From assembly GCF_001524445.2 (NCBI RefSeq), contig NZ_CP013417.1, positions 3,844,001 through 3,908,000 of the forward strand: a stretch of 64,000 nucleotides of DNA, written 5' to 3'. This stretch comes from Burkholderia savannae. Its GTDB lineage: Bacteria; Pseudomonadota; Gammaproteobacteria; Burkholderiales; Burkholderiaceae. Under the pieces are notes generated by a model, which saw only the letters and a program-made list of their open reading frames with translations, searched no databases and was not told the DNA's origin. Positions within the stretch are counted from its first letter, which is position 1, and each line of letters opens with the position of its first letter. The position numbers and the translations under genes were made by a program. Shown piece by piece: positions 57,382 to 64,000 of the stretch.

Positions 57382-57413
57382 AAGCGCGCGGCCTGCCGCG
57401 CGCTTTTGTTTTT
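57382..57413 (+). terminator. dksA: dksA rho-independent terminator
   Basis: Perfect 10-bp stem (57382-57391 with 57396-57405), loop CCTG, then TTGTTTTT; 46 bp after the dksA stop. Confidence 0.95.
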
Positions 57414-57596
57414 CCGCTGCCGCCCGCTTCCCCCTCGCGACGGCGCTCGACGCACGCCGCTCTTGATATCGCGGCGCCCGCCCTAAAATGAAGTCCATGC
57501 GCGTCGAGCCGGCAGGCCACGCCACGGCTTGCGCGCGCCGCATCACGCGGCGGCGCCCGCGCGCCCCGCATCCCCCGTCTTTCTCGAGGATTACAG

Positions 57597-58133
57597 ATGG
57601 AGCAATTTCACGGCACCACGATCGTCTCCGTGCGGCGCGGCGACAAGGTCGCGCTCGGCGGCGACGGCCAGGTCACGCTCGGCAATATCGTGATGAAGGG
57701 CGGTGCGCGCAAGGTGCGCCGCATCTACAACAACCAGGTGCTCATCGGCTTCGCGGGCGGCACGGCCGACGCCTTCTCGCTCCTCGACCGCTTCGAGGCA
57801 AAGCTCGAAAAGCACCAGGGCAACCTGACGCGCGCCGCCGTCGAGCTCGCGAAGGACTGGCGCACCGACCGCATGTTGCGCCGCCTCGAAGCGATGCTGA
57901 TCGCGGCCGATGCGAGCACGACGCTCGTCATCACCGGCAACGGCGACGTGCTCGACCCGGAAGGCGGGATCTGCGCGATCGGCTCGGGCGGCGCCTACGC
58001 GCAGGCCGCCGCGCGCGCGCTCGCGGAGAACACCGATCTGTCCCCGCGCGAGATCGTCGAAAAATCGCTCGAGATCGCGGGCGACATGTGCATCTACACG
58101 AACCACAATCGCGTCATCGAGACTATCGAGTAA
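57597..58133 (+). CDS. hslV: ATP-dependent protease peptidase subunit HslV (ClpQ)
   Basis: 178 residues. The proteasome-type active-site Thr is in [19 protein letters not shown], preceded by six residues instead of the single Met of E. coli HslV, so a short propeptide must be removed. [19 protein letters not shown] and [16 protein letters not shown] are standard. Forms a double hexameric ring capped by HslU. GAGGATTAC gives the ribosome site. 10 bp before hslU. Confidence 0.97.
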   Translation: MEQFHGTTIVSVRRGDKVALGGDGQVTLGNIVMKGGARKVRRIYNNQVLIGFAGGTADAFSLLDRFEAKLEKHQGNLTRAAVELAKDWRTDRMLRRLEAMLIAADASTTLVITGNGDVLDPEGGICAIGSGGAYAQAAARALAENTDLSPREIVEKSLEIAGDMCIYTNHNRVIETIE

Positions 58134-58143
58134 GGACGAAGCA

Positions 58144-59487
58144 ATGAGCACCATGACCCCTGCCGAGATCGTCTCGGAACTCGACAAGCACATCATCGGC
58201 CAGGACAACGCGAAGAAGGCCGTCGCGGTCGCGCTGCGCAACCGCTGGCGCCGCCAGCAGGTCGCCGAGCCGCTGCGCCAGGAAATCACGCCGAAGAACA
58301 TTCTGATGATCGGGCCGACGGGCGTCGGCAAGACCGAGATCGCGCGCCGCCTCGCGAAGCTCGCCGACGCGCCGTTCATCAAGATCGAAGCGACGAAGTT
58401 CACCGAAGTCGGCTATGTCGGCCGCGACGTCGACAGCATCGTGCGCGATCTGATCGAGATCTCGGTCAAGCAGACGCGCGAAGCGGAGATGCGCAAGGTG
58501 CGCAGCAAGGCGACCGACCAGGCCGAGGACCGCATCCTCGACACCCTGCTGCCGCAACCGCGAGCGGTCGGCTTCGGCGCGAACGCCGAGCACGCGAACG
58601 ACGACAACAACGCAACCCGCCAGACGTTCCGCAAGCGCCTGCGCGAAGGCCAGCTCGACGACAAGGAAATCGAGCTCGACATCGAGCAGCCGAGCGTCGG
58701 CATGGACATCATGGCGCCGCCGGGCATGGAAGAGATGACCGAGCAGATCCGCTCGATGTTCTCGAACCTGGGCGGCGGCAAGAAGCAGCGCCGCAAGGTG
58801 AAGATCAAGGAAGCGCTGAAGCTGCTCACCGACGAGGAAGCGGCGAAGATGCTCAACGACGAGGAAGTGAAGACGAAGGCCGTGCAGAACGTCGAGCAGA
58901 ACGGCATCGTGTTCCTCGACGAGATCGACAAGATCACGTCGAGAAACCACGAAGGCGGCGGCGGCGAGGTGTCGCGGCAGGGCGTGCAGCGCGATCTGCT
59001 GCCGCTCGTCGAGGGCACGACGATCAACACGAAGTACGGGATGGTGAAGACCGATCACATCCTGTTCATCGCGAGCGGCGCGTTCCATCTCGCGAAGCCG
59101 AGCGACTTGATCCCCGAGCTGCAAGGGCGCTTCCCGATCCGCGTCGAGCTCGAATCGCTGTCGGTGAAGGATTTCGAAGCGATTCTCGTCGCGACCGACG
59201 CAAGCCTCGTCAAGCAGTATCAGGCGCTCCTCGCGACCGAGGACGTCAAGCTCGAGTTCGCCGACGACGGCATCCGCCGGCTCGCCGAGATCGCATACGC
59301 GGTCAACGAGAAGACCGAGAACATCGGCGCGCGGCGCCTGTACACGGTGATCGAGAAGTTGCTCGAGGAAGTGTCGTTCGCGGCGGGCAACCACGCCGGC
59401 CAGAGCGTGACGATCGATGCGGCGTACGTCGACCGTGCGCTCGGCGAGGTGTCGAAGGACGAGGATCTGTCGCGCTACGTGCTGTAA
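58144..59487 (+). CDS. hslU: ATP-dependent protease ATPase subunit HslU (ClpY)
   Basis: 447 residues. Starts [20 protein letters not shown]; Walker [10 protein letters not shown] (about 59-67), intermediate I-domain 110-240, Walker [11 protein letters not shown], sensor [11 protein letters not shown], and the C-terminal DLSRYVL that inserts into HslV. Unfolds substrates and feeds them to HslV; usually heat-shock regulated. Cotranscribed with hslV. Confidence 0.98.
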   Translation: MSTMTPAEIVSELDKHIIGQDNAKKAVAVALRNRWRRQQVAEPLRQEITPKNILMIGPTGVGKTEIARRLAKLADAPFIKIEATKFTEVGYVGRDVDSIVRDLIEISVKQTREAEMRKVRSKATDQAEDRILDTLLPQPRAVGFGANAEHANDDNNATRQTFRKRLREGQLDDKEIELDIEQPSVGMDIMAPPGMEEMTEQIRSMFSNLGGGKKQRRKVKIKEALKLLTDEEAAKMLNDEEVKTKAVQNVEQNGIVFLDEIDKITSRNHEGGGGEVSRQGVQRDLLPLVEGTTINTKYGMVKTDHILFIASGAFHLAKPSDLIPELQGRFPIRVELESLSVKDFEAILVATDASLVKQYQALLATEDVKLEFADDGIRRLAEIAYAVNEKTENIGARRLYTVIEKLLEEVSFAAGNHAGQSVTIDAAYVDRALGEVSKDEDLSRYVL

Positions 59488-59514
59488 CGCGAAGCGGCTT
59501 TGCCGACCGAAAAA

Positions 59515-59547
59515 AACGGGCGGTCCCTTGCGGGGCTGCCCGTTTTT
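59515..59547 (+). terminator. hslU: hslVU rho-independent terminator
   Basis: 13-bp stem with two G-T pairs (59515-59527 with 59532-59544), loop TTGC, T-tract 59543-59547; 28 bp after hslU. Confidence 0.93.
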
Positions 59548-59653
59548 CGTTTCGGCGCGCGGCGCGGCATCGATCTCGGCCGCTTGCGGCTCGGCATCTA
59601 TCGCCCGCCGCCGGCTGCGAATCTTTCGCGTCGATCGCTCGAAGCCGGCCGCG

Positions 59654-59786
59654 CCGACCACGGACCGACCACGGACCGACCACGGACCGACCACGGACCG
59701 ACCGCCGGCCGATTGCATGCCGACCGCCGACCGACTACCAGCCGACTACCAGCCGACTACCAAGCCGACTGCCAAGCCGATTGCCC
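59654..59786. repeat. 11-bp minisatellite, about 12 copies
   Basis: Four perfect CCGACCACGGA units (59654-59697), then degenerate units CCGACCGCCGG, CCGATTGCATG, CCGACCGCCGA, then CCGACTACCAG twice, and three 12-bp variants ending CCAAG or similar. Consensus CCGACYACSRR. Rotated, TACCAGCCGAC matches the TATCAGCCGCG of the 650-737 array at 8 of 11 positions. Confidence 0.92.
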
Positions 59787-59862
59787 GGCGCGCCTCGCCG
59801 CCACCGCAACGCGCGGTGCAAGCGCCGCGCGACGCCCGGCGTCCGCGGCGCGCGCCCCGCTC

Positions 59863-60405
59863 TTACTGCCGCACCGGCTTCTTCGCGAGCTTGCGCTGCA
59901 GCGTGCGGCGGTGCATGTTGAGTGCGCGCGCGGTCGCCGAGATGTTGTTGTTGTTCTCCGCGAGCACGCGCTGGATATGCTCCCATTCGAGCCGGTCGAC
60001 CGACAGCACGACCGGATTCTCGAGCGCCTCTTCGGCCTGCACTTCGCTCGCGTTCGTCTGCAGCGCGGCGAGGATCGATTCGACGTTCGCCGGCTTCGCG
60101 AGATAGTTGTCCGCGCCGTCCTTCACCGCCTGCACCGCGGTCGCGATGCTCGCGTAGCCCGTCAGCACGAGGATTCGCGCGTCGGGCTGCAGATCGCACA
60201 GCGGCGCGATGAGGCTCAGGCCCGAATCGTCGCCGAGGTGCAGATCGACCGTGATGAACTGGAATTTCTCGGCGCCCGCGAGCTTGAGCGCCTCGTCCTT
60301 GTTGTGCGCCTGCCGCACCGTGTAGCCGCGGCGCTCGAGCCCGCGCGCCAGCGTGCCGGCAAACACTTCGTTGTCGTCGATCACGAGGAAATTCTTGTCG
60401 CTCAT
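59863..60405 (-). CDS. Response regulator RegA/PrrA/ActR type
   Basis: 180 residues. Receiver with Asp54 (TVDLHLGDDSG), Thr82 and Lys104 (YLAKPANV), a short Pro-poor linker, then a Fis-type HTH (about 150-178: ISATARALNMHRRTLQRKL). The HTH sequence is the hallmark of RegA/ActR/RoxR redox regulators. GGAG lies 8 bases before the ATG at 60405; the ATG at 60411 is too close to it. Pairs with the RegB-like kinase 19 bp upstream. Confidence 0.93.
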   Translation of the reverse strand: MSDKNFLVIDDNEVFAGTLARGLERRGYTVRQAHNKDEALKLAGAEKFQFITVDLHLGDDSGLSLIAPLCDLQPDARILVLTGYASIATAVQAVKDGADNYLAKPANVESILAALQTNASEVQAEEALENPVVLSVDRLEWEHIQRVLAENNNNISATARALNMHRRTLQRKLAKKPVRQ

Positions 60406-60424
60406 TTGCATCACTCCGTCTTGT

Positions 60425-61705
60425 CTATCCGTTACCGTTCGCCATCTCGGCCGCCACCTGGCGCGCGACCGGCAGCCGCAGGATCGCCCGCGTGCCTCGC
60501 GGCTGCGCGTCGGCGAGCTCGATCGAGCCGCTGAGGCGCGCCGCCGCGCTGAACGCCAGATACAGGCCAACCCCGTGGCCGCCCTGCGTGCTGTCGACGG
60601 GCGCCGCGCCGAGCGCGTCGCGCAACGCGGCCGGGATGCCCGGCCCGTTGTCGCAGACTTCGAACTCGATTTCGTCGCGTGCGCCGTCATGCGCGATCGT
60701 TGCCGCCAGCGTAACGCGATCGCGGCTCGCGCGCGCGGCATTGTCGAGCAGGATGGTCAGGATCTGGCCGACCGCGACCGTATCGTCGAGCGCGACGCCC
60801 GCGGGCTGCGGCCCCAACTGCTCGAACAGCACGTGCGGATGGCGCAGCCGCCAGTGCTCGACGAACGTGTCGAGCCATTCGCCGACCGGCTCGCTGCTCG
60901 GCCGCTCCGACGCGCGGCTCCTGAGGCGCGCGAGCGCCGACGTGCATTGCGACATCTGCTCCTCGAGCACCTTCAGGTCCGCATCGTAGCGCGCGAGCCC
61001 CGCATCCGTGCGGGCGGCCTCGCGCAGCTCCTCGGTCAGCATCGCGATCGTCGACAGCGGCGTGCCCATCTCGTGCGCGACCGTGGCCGCCTGCACGCCG
61101 AGCGCGACCGCGCGCTCGTCGCGCAGCAGCGCCTGCTGCGCCTCGCCGAGCGCCGCGTCGCGCTGGCGCAGCGCGCTCGACATCCGCGCGACGAACCACG
61201 CGATGAGCCCGACGCTCACCATGAAGTTCACCCACATGCCCGCCCGGAAATAATCGAACAGATTCGCGGGATTATCCAGGTTGAGCGGCACCGAATCGAA
61301 GCCGAGCGCGAGATAGCACGCGACCGCGAACGCCGCGAGCCAGATCATCAGGTGCCACGGCAGCACCGCGGCCGCGATCGCGAGTGACGGCAAATACAGC
61401 GACACGAACGGGTTCGTCGTCCCGCCGGACAGGAACAGGAGCGCCGACAACGCGCCCAGGTCGACCCATAGCTGGCCGAGCAGCTCGAAATTGGTCTCGG
61501 GCCGCGCACGCAGCACGCGCACCCACGTCAGCGCGTTGAAGACGATTTCGAGCGCGATTACCATCAGCATCGCCGGTAACGGCAAATGGACGCCGAAATA
61601 GGTCTGTACGACGGCGATCGTAACGAGTTGGCCGATGATCGCGAGATTGCGCAGCCAGAACAGATGGCTCAGGTTGACGCGTCCGGTGGTGGTGATTCGT
61701 TGCAT
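60425..61705 (-). CDS. Redox sensor histidine kinase, RegB/PrrB/ActS type
   Basis: 426 residues with six membrane helices (about 17-175). GGTTNPF at 94-100 is the ubiquinone-binding heptapeptide of RegB. His211 is in TVAHEMGTPLSTIAML; Cys254 (QMSQCTSAL) corresponds to the redox-active cysteine of RegB. ATPase motifs: DNAARAS, CDNGPGIP, GGHGVGLYLAFSAA. Such kinases sense quinone redox state and, through RegA, control respiration, hydrogenase and carbon fixation genes. Start MQRITTTGRVNLSHL, operon with the regulator. Confidence 0.93.
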   Translation of the reverse strand: MQRITTTGRVNLSHLFWLRNLAIIGQLVTIAVVQTYFGVHLPLPAMLMVIALEIVFNALTWVRVLRARPETNFELLGQLWVDLGALSALLFLSGGTTNPFVSLYLPSLAIAAAVLPWHLMIWLAAFAVACYLALGFDSVPLNLDNPANLFDYFRAGMWVNFMVSVGLIAWFVARMSSALRQRDAALGEAQQALLRDERAVALGVQAATVAHEMGTPLSTIAMLTEELREAARTDAGLARYDADLKVLEEQMSQCTSALARLRSRASERPSSEPVGEWLDTFVEHWRLRHPHVLFEQLGPQPAGVALDDTVAVGQILTILLDNAARASRDRVTLAATIAHDGARDEIEFEVCDNGPGIPAALRDALGAAPVDSTQGGHGVGLYLAFSAAARLSGSIELADAQPRGTRAILRLPVARQVAAEMANGNG

Positions 61706-61722
61706 CCGCGCAGTTTACCTTC

Positions 61723-61974
61723 TCAGTCTTCGCGCTCGGGCCGGCCGGCCCCCGCGCTCCCCGCGCCCGCGGCGACGCGCCGGGCGATCTCGTCGGCGAG
61801 ACATTCCGGGCACAGGCAGCGCGCGCCCGTCGCGGGCTGCGCGCCGGGCGGCAGGCTCGGCATCGCCGCGCACCAGCAGGTGAACGGACGCGTGCGGGCG
61901 CCGCAGTCGAACGCGCTGCCGCAGCGCGGGCAACGCTTGCTGATCAGGCCGGACGTAGCGGCGGGCTCGGTCAT
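61723..61974 (-). CDS. Cysteine-rich CWC family protein
   Basis: 83 residues with seven or more cysteines in pairs: KRCPRCGSAFDCGA, TCWCAAMPSLPPGA (the CWC motif) and RCLCPECLADEIARR. The family is small, probably zinc-binding, function unknown. Stops 17 bp before the RegB-like start, so it is probably the first gene of the reg operon. Confidence 0.85.
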   Translation of the reverse strand: MTEPAATSGLISKRCPRCGSAFDCGARTRPFTCWCAAMPSLPPGAQPATGARCLCPECLADEIARRVAAGAGSAGAGRPERED

Positions 61975-62295
61975 CTCGAATAGGCCGGGTCAAGCCGGAA
62001 AGGGCAGAAAGGGACAAAAAGCGAGCGCCGGCGGCCGGCACAGCCGGTTCGCCGCCGCGAGGCGGCTGCCCGGCCACCGCCTCGCGGCGGGCAGCCGAGC
62101 ACCACGTGCCAAGCATAAGCGCCGCGCGCGGAATTTGCATGCGGATCGCGCAGGAAAACGTCACTTTTCCGGCGACGGCGCATGCTTGCGGCACCCGCGC
62201 CGCCCATCGTCCGAACGGCCAAAAACCCCATGCTGCGGTGCGCCACTCCTGTACAATTCCGCCTGTTTCAACCGTTTCGCACCAGAGCCGCCGCC
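61975..62295. other. Divergent intergenic region, 321 bp, with overlapping hairpins
   Basis: Between the CWC gene (minus) and argB (plus). CCGCCGCGAGGCGG at 62052-62065 pairs perfectly with 62077-62090 (14 bp, loop 11). CGGCTGCCC at 62063-62071 pairs with GGGCAGCCG at 62089-62097 (9 bp), and the two pairings exclude each other. No T-tract follows. No ORF. Confidence 0.55.
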
Positions 62296-63195
62296 ATGTC
62301 CGAGCCGATCGACCTCTCGCAGATCTCCCCCGTCCTGAAAGCCGAAATTCTCGCCGAAGCGCTGCCGTACATTCGCCGCTACCACGGCAAGACCGTGGTG
62401 ATCAAATACGGCGGCAACGCGATGACGGAAGAGCGGCTCAAGCAAGGCTTCGCGCGCGACGTGATCCTGCTCAAGCTCGTCGGCATCAATCCGGTGATCG
62501 TGCACGGCGGCGGCCCGCAGATCGACCAGGCGCTCAAGAAGATCGGCAAGCAGGGCACGTTCATTCAGGGGATGCGCGTCACCGACGAAGAGACGATGGA
62601 AGTCGTCGAATGGGTGCTGGGCGGCGAGGTGCAGCAGGACATCGTCACGCTGATCAACCACTTCGGCGGCCATGCGGTCGGCCTGACGGGCAAGGACGGC
62701 GGCCTCATCCACGCGCGCAAGCTGATGATGCCGGACCGCGACAACCCGGGCGAGTACGTCGATATCGGCCAGGTCGGCGAGGTCGAGGCGATCAACCCGG
62801 CCGTCGTGAGGGCGCTGCAGGACGACGCGTTCATCCCGGTGATCTCGCCGATCGGCTTCGGCGAGGACGGCCTGTCGTACAACATCAACGCCGACCTCGT
62901 CGCCGGCAAGCTCGCGACCGTGCTGAACGCCGAGAAGCTCGTGATGATGACGAACATCCCCGGCGTGATGGACAAGGAAGGCAACCTGCTGACCGACCTG
63001 TCCGCGCGCGAGATCGACGCCCTCTTCGAAGACGGCACGATTTCGGGCGGCATGCTGCCGAAGATCTCGTCCGCGCTCGACGCGGCGAAGAGCGGCGTGA
63101 AGTCGGTCCACATCGTCGACGGCCGCATCGAGCACTCGGTGCTGCTCGAGATCCTGACCGAGCAGCCGTTCGGCACGATGATCCGCTCGCATTGA
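62296..63195 (+). CDS. argB: Acetylglutamate kinase
   Basis: 299 residues, amino-acid kinase fold: [50 protein letters not shown] and [16 protein letters not shown]. Phosphorylates N-acetylglutamate, the controlled step of arginine synthesis in this type (long N-terminal helix [20 protein letters not shown] is the mark of arginine-feedback-sensitive enzymes). ATG at 62296. Downstream nucleotidase gene overlaps its stop. Confidence 0.97.
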   Translation: MSEPIDLSQISPVLKAEILAEALPYIRRYHGKTVVIKYGGNAMTEERLKQGFARDVILLKLVGINPVIVHGGGPQIDQALKKIGKQGTFIQGMRVTDEETMEVVEWVLGGEVQQDIVTLINHFGGHAVGLTGKDGGLIHARKLMMPDRDNPGEYVDIGQVGEVEAINPAVVRALQDDAFIPVISPIGFGEDGLSYNINADLVAGKLATVLNAEKLVMMTNIPGVMDKEGNLLTDLSAREIDALFEDGTISGGMLPKISSALDAAKSGVKSVHIVDGRIEHSVLLEILTEQPFGTMIRSH

Positions 63196-63995
63196 GCGCG
63201 CGCCGTCAGCCGCCCCGCGCGGCCTTGCCGCCAGCCGGCGAGCAGACGCCCGGACGCCGTCGCGCGCGGCGCGCCCGTCCGCACGCGGGCAGCCCCGTCT
63301 GGCTCTTCGATCTCGACAACACGCTGCATCACGCGTCGCACGCGATCTTCCCGGTGATCAACCAGGCGATGACGCAATACATCGCCGACACGCTGAAAGT
63401 CGAGCGCGCGCACGCCGATCACCTGCGCACCTACTACTCGCGCCGCTACGGCGCGGCGCTCCTCGGCCTCGCGCGCCATCATTCGATCGATCCGCACGAT
63501 TTCCTGAAGGTCGTCCACACGTTCGCCGACCTGCCGTCGATGGTGCGCGCCGAGCGCGGGCTCGCGCGGCTCGTCGCGGCGCTGCCCGGCCGCAAGATCG
63601 TGCTGACGAACGCGCCCGAGGCGTACGCGCGCGCGGTGCTGCGCGAGCTGAGGATCGAGCGCCTGTTCGAGCGCGTGATCGCGATCGAGCACATGCGCGA
63701 CCGCCGCGCGTGGCGCGCGAAGCCCGACGCGACGATGCTGCGCCGGGCGATGCGCGCCGCGCACGTGCGCCTGTCCGACGCGATCCTCGTCGAGGATACG
63801 CGCGGCCACCTGAAGCGCTACAAGCGGCTCGGCATCCGAACGGTCTGGATCACGGGGCACCTGCCCGGTCATCTGCCAAGCTACGGGCGGCCGCACTATG
63901 TCGATCGTCGCATTGGTTCGCTAAAATCGCTGCGATTGGGCACTCGATCGGGGCGACGAAAATGCAGCCGACTCACCCGCAGGACCCGGCAGTAA
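63192..63995 (+). CDS. HAD-superfamily pyrimidine 5'-nucleotidase
   Basis: About 267 residues. [19 protein letters not shown] contains the nucleophile Asp and the DNTL motif; [12 protein letters not shown] is motif [12 protein letters not shown] with [12 protein letters not shown] forms motifs III/IV. Relatives dephosphorylate UMP/CMP. No ATG precedes the motif; a TTG at 63192 that overlaps the argB stop (TTGA) is the likely start, preceded by nothing strong, so translation is coupled to argB. The N-terminal 35 residues are Arg/Pro-rich and may be non-functional. Confidence 0.85.
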   Translation: MSARRQPPRAALPPAGEQTPGRRRARRARPHAGSPVWLFDLDNTLHHASHAIFPVINQAMTQYIADTLKVERAHADHLRTYYSRRYGAALLGLARHHSIDPHDFLKVVHTFADLPSMVRAERGLARLVAALPGRKIVLTNAPEAYARAVLRELRIERLFERVIAIEHMRDRRAWRAKPDATMLRRAMRAAHVRLSDAILVEDTRGHLKRYKRLGIRTVWITGHLPGHLPSYGRPHYVDRRIGSLKSLRLGTRSGRRKCSRLTRRTRQ

Positions 63996-64000
63996 CCGCA
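63961..64000 (+). CDS. Start of a further gene (partial), possibly nucleoid-occlusion regulator SlmA
   Basis: An ATG at 63961 opens [13 protein letters not shown] to the window edge, overlapping the end of the nucleotidase ORF. In Burkholderia an slmA-type TetR regulator commonly follows argB and the nucleotidase; only 13 residues are visible, so this is context-based inference. Confidence 0.4.

Larger units (their letters stand above)
59488..59862. other. Convergent intergenic region, 375 bp
   Basis: Between hslU (plus) and the RegA-type regulator (minus). Holds the hslU terminator and an 11-bp minisatellite; the rest has no gene. Confidence 0.6.

Overview
The window is about 67% G+C, with GC-skewed third codon positions and a gene set typical of Burkholderia chromosome 1. 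The order of the flagellar, lpxL-dapF-xerC, dksA-hslVU and argB blocks, together with intergenic minisatellites, fits the B. pseudomallei/thailandensis/mallei group. This assignment rests on gene content and protein character, not on a database search. No rRNA, tRNA, insertion sequence, prophage or CRISPR array was seen.

Layout. 1-5 kb (minus strand): 5' part of a dipeptide-type solute-binding protein, an MHS-type major facilitator, a high-potential iron-sulfur protein, an L-2-hydroxyglutarate oxidase-like flavoprotein and a Lon-type AAA ATPase. 5.2-13.1 kb (plus): an exported hypothetical protein, an EEP-family hydrolase, a LysE exporter, ferredoxin-NADP reductase, a soluble NarL-type two-component pair, an APC amino-acid permease and an XdhC-like protein. 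13.5-14.3 kb: a PepSY membrane protein with a candidate Fur box. 14.5-25 kb: a flagellar locus organised around the divergent fliE/fliF start. fliFGHIJK run rightward. fliE runs leftward, followed by a fliS-fliT-fliK2-flhB' unit with its own visible sigma-28 promoter. 25-30 kb: GMC oxidoreductase, AidB-like acyl-CoA dehydrogenase and coniferyl-aldehyde-type dehydrogenase.

30.1-40.6 kb is the most coherent metabolic island, a uronate/aldarate catabolic operon. A LysR regulator diverges from kdgD, ketoglutarate-semialdehyde dehydrogenase, an aldarate permease, two tandem glucarate dehydratases, garD and a uronate-dehydrogenase-like epimerase. It ends in a 68-codon remnant of an SMP-30-type lactonase. 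Together these would take hexuronates or aldarates to 2-oxoglutarate, with the lactonase step apparently lost here. The two dehydratases share a 137-bp stretch identical at the DNA level, which suggests gene conversion.

40.8-48.7 kb is a looser accessory stretch: a SrkA-like kinase, an MFS exporter, a frameshifted EamA/DMT transporter carrying an expanded poly-leucine repeat, several small membrane proteins, an aldo-keto reductase and a PhyH-type dioxygenase. 48.7-64 kb is housekeeping: metK divergent from lpxL-dapF-DUF484-xerC-rlmI, then a CobW GTPase with a histidine-rich loop, dksA (one-cysteine type) behind a long structured leader, hslVU, a RegB/RegA-type redox two-component system, a CWC protein, argB, a HAD pyrimidine nucleotidase and the first codons of a further gene.

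Several short-period repeats occur between genes: two 11-bp minisatellites (650-737 and 59654-59786) and adjoining 6- and 7-bp arrays at 13173-13265. Others lie inside coding sequence (6-bp at 14581, 9-bp at 44233). The best candidates for follow-up are the decayed lactonase in the aldarate operon, the gene-converted dehydratase pair, the structured leaders of dksA, metK and argB, the Fur and sigma-28 sites, and the repeat family.
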